A stretch of DNA of 64,000 nt. It comes from Pseudomonadota bacterium. Lineage in GTDB: Bacteria; Tectomicrobia; Entotheonellia; Entotheonellales; Entotheonellaceae. Position numbers and translations under genes: made by a program. Below the pieces are notes generated by a model. It made no database searches. It saw nothing but the letters and a program-made list of their open reading frames with translations, and had not been told where the DNA came from. This document shows, one piece after another, positions 50,507 to 59,664 of the stretch. Location of the stretch: assembly GCA_005777235.1 (NCBI GenBank), contig SXND01000249.1, positions 1 to 64,000 on the forward strand, given 5' to 3'. How positions within the stretch are numbered: the stretch's first letter is position 1; every line of letters begins with the position of its first letter.

Positions 50507-52141
50507 TTAGGGCACGCCACCGTCCGTCTGCCCGAGACGGCGCAGCGTGGCCCACGCATGAGCTGCGGCCTGGCGCAGCATCCAGGCGGGATCCTCGCGC
50601 AACCGAGCCACCGGCGCCATGGCCCGGGCATCGCCGAGGGCGCCGAGCGCCTCGACCGCCGCACGGCGCACGCTTTCCGCCGGATCGTCGAGGGCCGTCA
50701 GCAGGGCCTCCACCGCCTGGAGGGCCCCCAGCCGGCCCAGGGCAGTCGCGGCCGCCGCGCGGAGGCTGCGGTCAGGGTTCTGCATGGCCGCCAGCAAGGC
50801 GGGGAGGGCCACCGTGGCGCGGAGATGTCCCAGGGCGGAGGCCGCGGCGCTGCGGACCTCAAGGGGACGGGTCGGATCCGCCAGCGCCGTGAGGAGGGGA
50901 GCGTGCGCCCGCGCTGCGGCGAGTCCCCCCAGGGCGAGGGCCGCTGCACGGGCCACCGCGGGCGTGGCATCATCGAGCGCTGCCACTAACGCCTCGGCGG
51001 CACGCGCCTCCCGGATGACTCCTAAGGCCCAGGCGGCGCGCTCGCGCACCTCGGGCTCAGGATCCTGCAGCGCGTGGGCCAAGGCATCCACGGCCTGCGG
51101 ATCCCGATAGAGTCCCAAGGCATGCGCCGCGGTCTGCCGGATGATGCTCTCGGGATCGTGGAGGACCTCGACCAAGCCGGCCACCTGGGGCGCCGCCGGC
51201 TCCGGATGCTCGCTGGCCCACGTGGAGTCGCCCACATGATCCGGCGTACGCATCAGGTGCAGGGCCCGGACTGCGGCCAACCGGATTTCTCAATGCGGAG
51301 CACGGAGGGCCTCGAGTAAAGGGGCGATGGCCCGCGGGTCGGCTAGTTCTCCTAGCAAGCGGGCCGCGGTGCACCGGGCTGCCAGCGTCCCGTGCTGCAT
51401 CACGGTGATGAGCGGGGGCACCAGGCGCGGATCCCGCAGCACCTGGATCGCCAGCCAGACTTCCCCGTAGGGGTGTTCCACCAACGTCGCGAGATCCTCG
51501 ACGGTCTGGGCCCCAGGCACCTGTGCCAGCCACCAAGCGGTGCGCTGAGGGTTGTGGGCCAGCGTGAGCTGCGCCACCTGTTCGCGATGTGCCATCACAT
51601 AGCACTTGTAGTCCGCTGAGCCCAGGCAGACCCAATACGCCCCCGTTTCGTAGCACGCCGCCAGCGTCTCCAGCATCTGGGTTAGGCTGTCATACGCCAG
51701 GTACATGGTGTCGTCTTCATCGCAGCACAGATAGTAGACCGGAGTGGTAGACTGGGGTGAGGGGGGGCACAGCACCGCATAGTATTCGTCATAACTCACC
51801 ATATCTCCGAAGAGGGGCAGCCACTGCGGTTCCCAGAAGGCGACGGGAGTCCTCTGCCGGCGTGGGCGCCTCTGTGTCGCAGACTGCATCAGGCGGTGAT
51901 AGGTCGCCAGCGCCTCCTCCAGCGCGAGAAAGCGGGCGTTCGGGAACACCTCCTGATTCCCACTGCCGTTGTGCCAGCGATAGAACGCCAACACGTCCTC
52001 GGGTATCTGCCCGGGAAAACCGCGGCACTGGGCCGTGAGGCCGTCCTGGCTGAGCCCGGGCCGGAGCGCCGTCGTCACCGGGAGCGCTAGGCGTGTGTAC
52101 TGCTGCACCAGTCGCGCACACGCGGCGAGAAGTCGTTCCAT
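50507..52141 (-). pseudogene. SMI1/KNR4-HEAT-repeat protein, interrupted by one in-frame TGA
   Basis: From ATG 52141 the frame is open for 283 codons, meets TGA (51290-51292), and continues in the same frame for 260 codons to the natural stop. The first part is an SMI1/KNR4-like domain (PEDVLAFYRWHNGSG, FLALEEALATY, TYLCC-like acidic strand), then HEAT repeats (LLGELADPRAIAPLLEALRAPH). Repeats resume right after the stop (EIRLAAVRAL) and run to the end as five or six further units. The stop falls inside a repeat, so the gene was one protein of about 543 residues. SMI1 proteins are often immunity proteins. It is recent decay, readthrough or a base-call error. Confidence 0.75.
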
Positions 52142-52991
52142 ACTATGGCCTTTCTCAATGGACGTCCCGTGAGACTGGCCTGGCCGTGAGGCCGAGAAGC
52201 CTATGGCCAGGCAACACGACAGATTGTTAGCACGGCAAGACGAGGACACCTCGCTACGCTCCCTGTCGGCAATACGACGGGCGCATCTACCGTCTGCCAC
52301 ACCTCCAATTCGTAGGCCGATTCTGCCTCGCTGGATGTGGGGCAACACCGAACAAACTGGCATCGGAGTGCGTGTTCGGAATCAGTGCACAGTCACTATA
52401 AAACCCCTGAAGCAAAATGGGGTCAGATTCCTTTATGCCGGTCACCAGACAGCAGGCCTCCGTCAGGCGCGGCGTGCAACATTGAAAGTCACTCGCTCAT
52501 CGGCGCACACCGCGCCCCCAAACTGCGGCACAAGCGCCTCACCTATACTGAGGGCCACCGCCAACACGGCCCAAGCGTTCCTATGCCGTACCGTGCCCGG
52601 GAGGATACCACGTTGCCAGCACAGTAGACGCCGAGGGATCTACACCTTGTGATCGTTTCACAGCAGCCGCAAAGGAGCGCAGCGGCCCAGTACGCCGCAC
52701 AAACTTCCGGAGATGCGGTCCTACCATTCGAGCAGGCCCTGGCGGAAATCGCACAAGACCGACCATGACGTCTACGGTGTCGCTCCTGCGTCGTGCGCCG
52801 AAACCTCCAGCTCAACGCGCAGCGTTCTCGCTAGAGCACTGCACGCGAGATCCGGTAGAACAGGCCCAGGAGCCAGACCCTGAAGCGTTACGCCATATCG
52901 CCGGTGACGGACCCGTCAGCAGGCGATTCTATGGTACACTTGCCGCGTCGCTATCCAGGTCATCACTCGCCATGTGAGGAGAAAGTTGTCT
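52142..52991. other. 850-bp gap with a repeat-like motif at 52414-52437
   Basis: No open frame here has recognisable homology. The motif AAAATGGGGTCAGATTCC (52414-52431) is of a type often found next to REP/IS sequences in other genomes, recalled from memory. The stretch 52540-52800 may be an old transposase relic but I could not identify one. It is the longest non-coding stretch in the window. Confidence 0.4.
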
Positions 52992-53873
52992 ATGAGTCAG
53001 TTACGCATGCTGGCCTGCTTTGCCCATCCCGATGACGAGGCCTTTGCGGCCTCCGGGGTACTGGCCGCCAGCACGGCACGGGGAGTGCAGGTGCGTCTGC
53101 TCTGTGCCACCTGTGGCGAAGAAGGAGATATTCGCCAACCGGGGTCAGCCACGCCGGAAACGTTGGCCAAGGTGCGCTACGCAGAACTGCGGCGCTCGTG
53201 CCAGGCGCTGAGGGTGGCAGAGCCCATCATGCTGGGCTATCGCGACTCCGGCTGGGGGGATGCGCCGGCACAGTATCATCCTGAGGCCTTTGTGCAGGCA
53301 CCAGCCCTAGAGGTGGTGCAGCGCCTGGTTGAGGAAATACGGCGCTGGCAGCCGCACATGGTGCTGACCTTCGGGCCGGATGGCATGTCGGGCCACAAAG
53401 ACCACAAGGCCATCTGCCGCCATACCACGGCGGCGGTACACCTGGCGGGCGACCCGGCAGTGTTTCCCGAGCACGCGCATAGTGGCTTGGGGCCGTATAC
53501 CCCGCAGCGCTTGTGGTATGTGACCCGCTTGTCTGGCTATCGTCTGCACCGCGCTACGCTACTGCGCCAGGCTGGTCTCACTGTGCCGCTCCCGGAGGAT
53601 GACGCCGCGCGTCCGCTGGGGACACCATTGGAGGCGATCCATATCCAGCTTGATGTCACGCCGTATCTGGAGCAAAAACTCGCCAGTATGCGCTGCCACC
53701 AGACGCAAATGGATGCGGAATGGGCTTTTGATAATGTGCCGTGGGAGACCACGAGAGCGATTCTCGGCACAGAATACTTGCTGCAAGCGCATCCGGCGGT
53801 GCCACCAGGGACGCCACGCGTGACGGGTTTCCTTGCGGGGCTCACAGGCGGGCACTCTGGGCCGCTACCATAA
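52992..53873 (+). CDS. PIG-L family deacetylase
   Basis: Product of 293 residues from ATG 52992 with GAGGAGA (52976-52982). Zinc-binding motif AHPDDE spans 11-16 and the third ligand is in GHKDH (about 134-138). The family removes acetyl groups from N-acetylglucosamine conjugates (MshB, BshB, PIG-L). A C-terminal extension with KLASMRCHQTQMD resembles the mycothiol/bacillithiol S-conjugate amidase group, so detoxification of thiol conjugates is possible. No other thiol biosynthesis gene is near. It is a single gene, convergent with the DAO gene. Confidence 0.9.
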   Translation: MSQLRMLACFAHPDDEAFAASGVLAASTARGVQVRLLCATCGEEGDIRQPGSATPETLAKVRYAELRRSCQALRVAEPIMLGYRDSGWGDAPAQYHPEAFVQAPALEVVQRLVEEIRRWQPHMVLTFGPDGMSGHKDHKAICRHTTAAVHLAGDPAVFPEHAHSGLGPYTPQRLWYVTRLSGYRLHRATLLRQAGLTVPLPEDDAARPLGTPLEAIHIQLDVTPYLEQKLASMRCHQTQMDAEWAFDNVPWETTRAILGTEYLLQAHPAVPPGTPRVTGFLAGLTGGHSGPLP

Positions 53874-54024
53874 GAGAGAGCCGCAGTGGCTCTGGGTGTG
53901 ACGGCATCACCAACGGCAGCCGGTAGCACGCGGTATACCCCAGAGGCAACGCACAGACCACCCCCACTCTCGACCGGGCGCCTGGCCAGCCCCGTGGCCA
54001 ACGTCGGCGCGGGGCGCCGTGGCC

Positions 54025-55161
54025 TCACAAAAAGCGTTCGGGGCGATAGGCTGCCAGGCTCTGCACCCGGGCGCCATCGACAATCTCCATCGCCGCCAGT
54101 TCGCCTACCAGCGGCGCCAGGGTCACCCCACTGTGCATCAGCGCCAGATACAGATTCGGCACGGGTTCAGGAAAGCCCAACACCGGGAAGCCGTCGTGCG
54201 GCATAGGGCGATAGCCCACCGGCACTGGGATGGCCCGCGCTCCCGCCAGGGCCGGCAGGTAGTGCGTAGCCCGGGTCAAGAGCGCATCGGCGTGGGCCTG
54301 CGAGTCATCACGCGCCAGGCTTTCCTGCGAGCCCTCGCCGATTTGCACGCTGCCATCGGCCAGTTGGCGCAGGTGGATATCAGGCCGGGTCGCGTCAATG
54401 GGCGGCATGTACAGTACGGACACCGATTGTAACAGCCGTGGCCGTGGATCGGTGCGTACCACCACGCCGGGGCTGTCTTCCTGCGGGATGTGTAGCCCCG
54501 CCATAGCCGCCAGGGCGGTGGTCTCGGTCCCGGCGGCCAGCACCACGGCATCGCAGAGGATCTCGCCCTGCGTGGTCTGGACGGCATGCACGCGCCGTGC
54601 CGTACTGCCGTTGTGCTGCAAGCGTAGACCCTGGACGGCAGTCTCGGTATGCACCACGGCGCCGCGGGCCTGGGCCCGCCGCAGACAGGCGGCAATCACT
54701 TTGTGGGCTTCGACGTGGCCATCGATCGGACCCAGGGAGGCGGCGCGCACCTCGCCAGTGACGATGCCCGGCTCCAGGCGTTGCAGTTCGTCGACGCTGA
54801 TCAGGCGATTCGGATAGCCCCAGGATTGTAACTGTTGGATACGCTGCCGCAAGGCCGCGGCGTCGGCCTCGGTATGCACCCAGCGCATCTCTCCGCCCCA
54901 GTGCACGCCCTCGCCGAGTTGGATGTCGCGGGCAAAACGATGCCAGATGTCCATGGAGCGTCGATTGAGCTCGTGATAGCCATATGGCTCCTTGCCAAAG
55001 GCGTTGAGCCAGGCAAACGAGTGACTCGATGCCCCGGTGCCTGGCTGGTGGCGTTCCAGGACGGTGACCGCGGCGTGGCGCTGCGTCAAATGATAGGCAA
55101 TCGAGGCACCGACGATCCCGGCGCCGACGACGACGACATGGAAGGCTTTTCCAGGCTCCAT
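54025..55161 (-). CDS. FAD-dependent D-amino-acid-oxidase-type oxidoreductase
   Basis: Product of 378 residues from ATG 55161 (GAGGAG upstream). The dinucleotide motif GAGIVG (13-18) begins a DAO/GlpO fold with LERHQPGTGASSHSFAW, EGVHWGGEMRWV and the C-terminal YRPMPHDGFPVLGF and HSGVTLAPLVGEL. It oxidises an amino acid, sarcosine-like or other amine, producing hydrogen peroxide or feeding electrons elsewhere. It lies 26 bases downstream of fabI on the same strand, probably by chance co-transcription. Substrate is unknown. Confidence 0.88.
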   Translation of the reverse strand: MEPGKAFHVVVVGAGIVGASIAYHLTQRHAAVTVLERHQPGTGASSHSFAWLNAFGKEPYGYHELNRRSMDIWHRFARDIQLGEGVHWGGEMRWVHTEADAAALRQRIQQLQSWGYPNRLISVDELQRLEPGIVTGEVRAASLGPIDGHVEAHKVIAACLRRAQARGAVVHTETAVQGLRLQHNGSTARRVHAVQTTQGEILCDAVVLAAGTETTALAAMAGLHIPQEDSPGVVVRTDPRPRLLQSVSVLYMPPIDATRPDIHLRQLADGSVQIGEGSQESLARDDSQAHADALLTRATHYLPALAGARAIPVPVGYRPMPHDGFPVLGFPEPVPNLYLALMHSGVTLAPLVGELAAMEIVDGARVQSLAAYRPERFL

Positions 55162-55187
55162 GGCTCCGCACTCCTCTAGGTAGCCCA

Positions 55188-55970
55188 TCACAGGCCCAAA
55201 ATATGATACCCAGCATCGACAAACTGCACGGTGCCAGTGACGCCGCTGGCCAGATCGCTACACAAGTATAGGGCGGTCTTGCCGACTTCTTCGACGGTGA
55301 TATTGCGGCGCAGCGGCGCCCGTTCGGCATTCTGCTTGAGCATGTCGGTAAAGCCGGTGATGGCCCGGGCCGAGGCGGTTTTCACCGGCCCGGCGGAAAT
55401 GGCGTTGACGCGAATGCCCAGCGGCCCGAGGTCGTTGGCCAGATAGCGTACGCTGTTCTCGAGCGCGGCCTTAGCCAGGGCCATGACGTTATAATTGGGC
55501 ACCACGCGCTCGCTGGCCATGTACGTCAGGGTCAGCATGCTACTCTGTGCGGCGGGCATCAGTGGTGCGGCGCGCTGCGCCACCGCCACCAGGGAGTAGG
55601 CGCTGATGTCCATGGCGGTATGAAAACCGGCGCGCGACATCTTGCGGAACTCACCCTGCAACTCGGCCCGGTCGGCAAAGGCGATGCAGTGGATGAGGTG
55701 GTTGAGCTGGCCAAATTGTGCCTGGATCTGGGCGAATGTGGCATCAATCTGGGCGTCATCGGTCAGCTCGCAGGGTAGGTACAGGACATCCGACCAGTCG
55801 CTGGTGAGCTTGCGGACTTCCGCGCCAATGCGCTCGTTCTGATAGGCTACGGCTAGGCGCACGCCGTGTTCCTGGAGCAACTGAGCAATGGCATAAGCGA
55901 TGGACCAGCGGTTCGCAATGCCCAGCACCAGGGCCGTGTGGCCGCTGAGATGTAAAGCATCCATAGGCAT
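55188..55970 (-). CDS. fabI: Enoyl-ACP reductase (NADH)
   Basis: Product of 260 residues from ATG 55970 (GGAGAGAAC upstream); the longer frame to 56099 is not conserved. FabI features are complete: GIANRWSIAYAIAQ (about 17-30), Tyr150, Tyr160 and Lys167 with the same spacing as E. coli Tyr146/Tyr156/Lys163 (SERVVPNYNVMALAKAALE), GPVKTASARAI and the closing VQFVDAGYHILGL. It performs the last reduction in each round of fatty-acid elongation. The FabI-type active site predicts triclosan sensitivity. No other fab gene is adjacent. Confidence 0.96.
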   Translation of the reverse strand: MPMDALHLSGHTALVLGIANRWSIAYAIAQLLQEHGVRLAVAYQNERIGAEVRKLTSDWSDVLYLPCELTDDAQIDATFAQIQAQFGQLNHLIHCIAFADRAELQGEFRKMSRAGFHTAMDISAYSLVAVAQRAAPLMPAAQSSMLTLTYMASERVVPNYNVMALAKAALENSVRYLANDLGPLGIRVNAISAGPVKTASARAITGFTDMLKQNAERAPLRRNITVEEVGKTALYLCSDLASGVTGTVQFVDAGYHILGL

Positions 55971-56344
55971 GTTCTCTCCATGGTGCAAACGACCGACAGT
56001 GGCGCGTCGGAAGCAGCGCGGCACTGCGGGTCGCGGTGTTGTCGTCGGGATGCGTCTCTTACAGGGGCGAATTGTACACGGTTTGTGGCGTGTGTCCATG
56101 GTGTGTCGCGGATGATGGGGCGCAAAGATGATGGGGCGGGCATTCCATGCTGCTGGACTCGCCCCTGTCGCCCGCGTTGCGCGGTGGCGTAGACGTTACA
56201 CCACCGCGCTGGTCTGAGGCGTCGCCGCACGGCTGTGGCGCTACACAGGACAGGAGTGTCCAGTGGTTGACAGCTGTCCTCCTTTCGCCTACAACTACAA
56301 TGCCTGCATACTGACCCCAGTGCCCACGATGCAAGGAGAACAGC
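55971..56344. other. 374-bp divergent intergenic region
   Basis: Lies between fabI (leftward) and the hypothetical gene at 56345 (rightward). Apart from the promoter candidate at 56267-56295 I recognise nothing in it. Confidence 0.4.
56267..56295 (+). promoter_or_regulatory. Candidate sigma70 promoter for the gene at 56345
   Basis: A perfect TTGACA (56267-56272) is followed after 17 bases by TACAAC (56290-56295), four of six matches to the -10 consensus. Transcription would start about 40 bases before ATG 56345, which has AAGGAGA just upstream. Confidence 0.5.
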
Positions 56345-57070
56345 ATGGCAGCGGATCCACGCAAACGGCAGAAACAACATGCGCGTAAAGTCGCCAAACG
56401 CAAAGCCACCCTCGCCACCAAGCGGCCGGGGGTGGAGGCTCCGGGTGGGATGAATGCGGCACGCCTGATGCGTGTCGCGGCGGTGGCCCCGCTGCACGAG
56501 TGCCTGATGGGGCGGGACCTGTTCGAGATGGGTATTGGCACGGTGGTGGTGAGCCGCGAGTTGCCCAACGGTCGTATGGGCGCCGCGTTTTTTCTCCTCG
56601 ATGTGTTCTGCCTGGGCGTCAAGAACGCCGATTTCCTGGTGGCCCCGCGGGAGGAGTACTCCTGGCGCCTCGAGCACATGATGGCCCACGAGACGTTGCT
56701 ACCCATTGCTCCCGAGTACGCCCGCAAACTCGTGGAAGCGGCGGAGGCGTATGCGCGCGATCTCGGCTTCAGTCCGCATCCTGATTATCAGCTGAGTCGC
56801 ACGATTTTGGCGGATATTGACGCGACGGCATGCCCTACTACCTTGACGTTTGGGAAGGACGGGCAGCCCTTCTACGTTGCCGGCCCCTATGACACGCCGC
56901 AACGGGTGCACAACGTCCTCCAGACGCTCACCAAGCGCTGTGGCCCGGATGGCTTCCACTACCTCCTGCCGCTGGAAGGTATGGACGCGTGGGACGACAA
57001 GGCCTTGGCTGACGAGAGAGACGGTGACGAGATGGTCATTGAGGCAGAATATACCAAGCTGGAGGGATGA
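56345..57070 (+). CDS. Conserved hypothetical protein with basic N-terminus
   Basis: Product of 241 residues. The first 30 residues are very Lys/Arg-rich (PRKRQKQHARKVAKRKATL), then come HECLMGRDLFEMGIGTVVVSRELPNGRMGAAFFLLDVFCLGVKNA (continuous conserved-looking block) and EYARKLVEAAEAYARDLGFSPHPDY. I have a general recollection of similar proteins in diverse bacteria, all uncharacterised, and see no catalytic motif. The basic head suggests nucleic-acid or ribosome contact. AAGGAGA lies 7 bases upstream of the start. Confidence 0.6.
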   Translation: MAADPRKRQKQHARKVAKRKATLATKRPGVEAPGGMNAARLMRVAAVAPLHECLMGRDLFEMGIGTVVVSRELPNGRMGAAFFLLDVFCLGVKNADFLVAPREEYSWRLEHMMAHETLLPIAPEYARKLVEAAEAYARDLGFSPHPDYQLSRTILADIDATACPTTLTFGKDGQPFYVAGPYDTPQRVHNVLQTLTKRCGPDGFHYLLPLEGMDAWDDKALADERDGDEMVIEAEYTKLEG

Positions 57071-57298
57071 CAAGGCGCGTCCTATCGCCTGGTCTCTTCG
57101 TGTGTACCATCTTCGCACTGCCAATCTGCGCCGTCTTCCAGCATCACGTGTCGGATACGGTGCGCGGAGGGTCCGCGTTGGGGTGTGGGGGATCTTCCTG
57201 ACGTCTAGCCCCAGCAATATGCTAGACTACGACCGACATGAGGAGCTGGCCTGCCAGTCCTCTTGAGCGTCGAGACCCCCAGCATCCGAGGAGCAGCT

Positions 57299-57670
57299 AT
57301 GAGCCACGACGACCGCGCCACGCAGTCCGATCAGTTAATCGCCCGTATGCAAGCCGCCCGTGGGTACATTTACCCGGAGTGGGAGCTGGCGGCCCGCACC
57401 GACCCCGACTTCACCGAGGCCTATAATCGCCTCTACGAACTGGCCCTGGGCGAGGGGCGTCACGTCTCGGCGAAAGTGCGCGAATTCGTCGCCATCGCCC
57501 TCCTGGCCTTTCGGGGAGCGGAGCGCGAGGTCCTGGTGGCCCACATGCAGCGCGCCATACGTCTGGGCGCCACCAAGGAAGAACTGTTTGAAGTGCTGGA
57601 AGCCACCATGGTTCCTGGCGGCGCGCCGACCTTCCACCGGGGTGTGAACGCGCTGCTGGAGATCGACTAA
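57299..57670 (+). CDS. Carboxymuconolactone decarboxylase (CMD/AhpD-like) protein
   Basis: Product of 123 residues from ATG 57299 with GAGGAG upstream; ATG 57263 is less likely. The all-helical CMD fold is recognisable: FTEAYNRLYELAL, SAKVREFVAIALLAF, VLVAHMQRAIRLGATKEELFEVLEATMVPGGAP. The CxxC redox pair of AhpD is missing, so it is closer to gamma-carboxymuconolactone decarboxylase-like proteins. Substrate is unknown. uvrC starts 33 bases downstream. Confidence 0.88.
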   Translation: MSHDDRATQSDQLIARMQAARGYIYPEWELAARTDPDFTEAYNRLYELALGEGRHVSAKVREFVAIALLAFRGAEREVLVAHMQRAIRLGATKEELFEVLEATMVPGGAPTFHRGVNALLEID

Positions 57671-57703
57671 AGGGCGAGTGTTGGCATGAGAGGGAGCCCG
57701 CGC

Positions 57704-59593
57704 ATGGACGTCCGCGAGCAAATCGAGCGTTTTCCGCGCACCCCTGGTGTGTATCTCATGAAGGAGGCTGGGGGGCGTATTGTCTACGTTGGCAAAGCCA
57801 AGAACCTGCGCACCCGCGTGCGGCAGTATTATTCGCAGACCGGCGACCCGCGCTACCATATCCGCCTCGGCCTACCGTCCGTGGTCGATATTGACTTTCT
57901 CGCCACAGACACCGAAAAAGACGCCCTCATCCTCGAAAACACGTTGATCAAAAAGCACAAGCCGCGCTTCAACATCAACTTGCGCGACGACAAGACCCAC
58001 GTGCACCTGCGGCTCGATCCCAGGGAAGCCTATCCCCGCCTGACTATCGTACGCCGTCCGGGCAAAGACAACGCCCTGTATTTCGGCCCCTATGCCTCCA
58101 GCCAGGCGGTGCGCGAGACCCTGCGACTGCTGTATCGCGCCTTTCCCCTGCGCTCCTGCACCGATGCCGTGTTCCACAGCCGCACGCGTCCCTGTCTGTA
58201 CCACGAGATCGGCCAGTGTACGGCCCCCTGCGTGCCGGGCTATATCACGCCCGATGGCTATGCGGCTCTGGTGCGCCAGGTGGTGCTGCATTTGCAAGGG
58301 CGTAGTGATGAGCTCGTCAAAACCCTAAAGGCCGAGATTGCCACGGCATCCGACGCGCTGCAGTTTGAAGAGGCGGGACGCCTCTATAAACGCCTGCAAG
58401 CCTTGCAAGAGACCATGGGCAAACAGCACATGACGTCCATGAAGCAGCGCGATGAGGATATCTTTGGCTACCATCGCGTCGGCGATACCGTGCAGATCCA
58501 GACCCTCAATGTGCGCAACGGCCAGCTCGTCGGCGGGCGCTCCTATACCTTCCCGCGGCAACTGGCGCCAGAGCCGGAAGTGCTGAGCTCATTCCTGAAT
58601 CAGTATTATGCCGATAATCCGTACATCCCGCGTGAAGTCTTACTGCCGTGCACCCTGGAGGATGCCGAGGCGCTGGCCGAGCTGCTGACGGAGAAAAAAG
58701 GCCGCCAGGTGGCGGTGCTGGTGCCGCAAAAGGGCGACAAGCATCATCTGGTGCAAATGGCCATGAAGAATGCTGCCTTGTCGTACCAGAAAGAACAAGA
58801 TACCGAGGAACAACAGCAGCGCGCCATGGAGGAATTGCAGCACAAGCTGCACCTGCGCACCCCACCGCAACGTATCGAGTGCTTTGACATCTCCAACATC
58901 AGTGGCATGCTGGCAGTGGGCTCGATGGTGTGTTTCCAGGCCGGCCAGCCCGACACGCAGCGGTATCGGCGTTACCGGATTCAGACCCTGGACGGCCCCA
59001 ATGACTATGGGATGATGCTCGAAGTGCTGCGCCGGCGCTACCGGCGGGCCCTGGCCGAGGATGATTTGCCTGACCTGCTGATGGTGGATGGCGGCAAGGG
59101 CCAGCTCAGTATGGCCCTGCGGGTGTTGGATGAGCTCGGCATTACCGAGCTGGAAGTGGTAGGGATTGCCAAGAGCCGTCTGCACGTGGACCAGGAGACG
59201 GGCGCCCGCCGCTACAGTGACGAGAAGTTGTATCGGCCGCAGCGCAAGAACGCGGTGCTGTTCCCGGTCAACTCGCCAGCCCTGTTTTTGCTGCAACGAG
59301 TGCGCGACGAGGCACATCGTTTTGCCGTCACGTATCACAAGACCCTGCGTCAGCGCCAGCAACTGCATTCAGCCCTGGAAGACGTGCCAGGGGTCGGCGT
59401 GCAACGCAAGACGCAATTGCTCACACACTTTGGTAGTCTGCGGCAGGTGCGCGCCGCCTCATACGAGGCGTTAAGCGCCGCGCCCGGCATATCACCGGCA
59501 GTGGCGCGGGCGGTGTATGACGCGTTGCATCCCCCAGCAGACGATGGGGACGCGGCACATCCAGTCCCCGCCACAGGGCAAAGTCGCGTATAA
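57704..59593 (+). CDS. uvrC: Excinuclease ABC subunit C
   Basis: Product of 629 residues from ATG 57704 (AGAGGGAG upstream; ATG 57686 is an alternative). It makes both incisions in nucleotide excision repair. Order of domains: GIY-YIG nuclease (TPGVYLMKEAGGRIVYVGKAKNL), the Cys-rich region (RSCTD, CLYHEIGQCTAPC), the UVR motif near residue 215 (LQFEEAGRLYKRLQALQ), and the RNase H-like second nuclease (RIECFDISNISG, LLMVDGGKGQL). A C-terminal helix-hairpin-helix pair (VPGVGVQRKTQLLTHFGSL) closes it. All motifs are intact. uvrA and uvrB are not in the window. Confidence 0.97.
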   Translation: MDVREQIERFPRTPGVYLMKEAGGRIVYVGKAKNLRTRVRQYYSQTGDPRYHIRLGLPSVVDIDFLATDTEKDALILENTLIKKHKPRFNINLRDDKTHVHLRLDPREAYPRLTIVRRPGKDNALYFGPYASSQAVRETLRLLYRAFPLRSCTDAVFHSRTRPCLYHEIGQCTAPCVPGYITPDGYAALVRQVVLHLQGRSDELVKTLKAEIATASDALQFEEAGRLYKRLQALQETMGKQHMTSMKQRDEDIFGYHRVGDTVQIQTLNVRNGQLVGGRSYTFPRQLAPEPEVLSSFLNQYYADNPYIPREVLLPCTLEDAEALAELLTEKKGRQVAVLVPQKGDKHHLVQMAMKNAALSYQKEQDTEEQQQRAMEELQHKLHLRTPPQRIECFDISNISGMLAVGSMVCFQAGQPDTQRYRRYRIQTLDGPNDYGMMLEVLRRRYRRALAEDDLPDLLMVDGGKGQLSMALRVLDELGITELEVVGIAKSRLHVDQETGARRYSDEKLYRPQRKNAVLFPVNSPALFLLQRVRDEAHRFAVTYHKTLRQRQQLHSALEDVPGVGVQRKTQLLTHFGSLRQVRAASYEALSAAPGISPAVARAVYDALHPPADDGDAAHPVPATGQSRV

Positions 59594-59664
59594 TAGCGGC
59601 ATCCCCACGGCGTGCATGGCATGCCTGTTTCTATGGTTTCCAGGTCACAGCAGGGAGAGTTTGC

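Noticed and set aside
30598-51292. Recoding of TGA as a sense codon, suggested by two in-frame TGA
   Set aside because: Many intact genes here end in TGA right before or overlapping the next start (3622-3624, 37878-37880, 45976-45978), so TGA is a normal stop.
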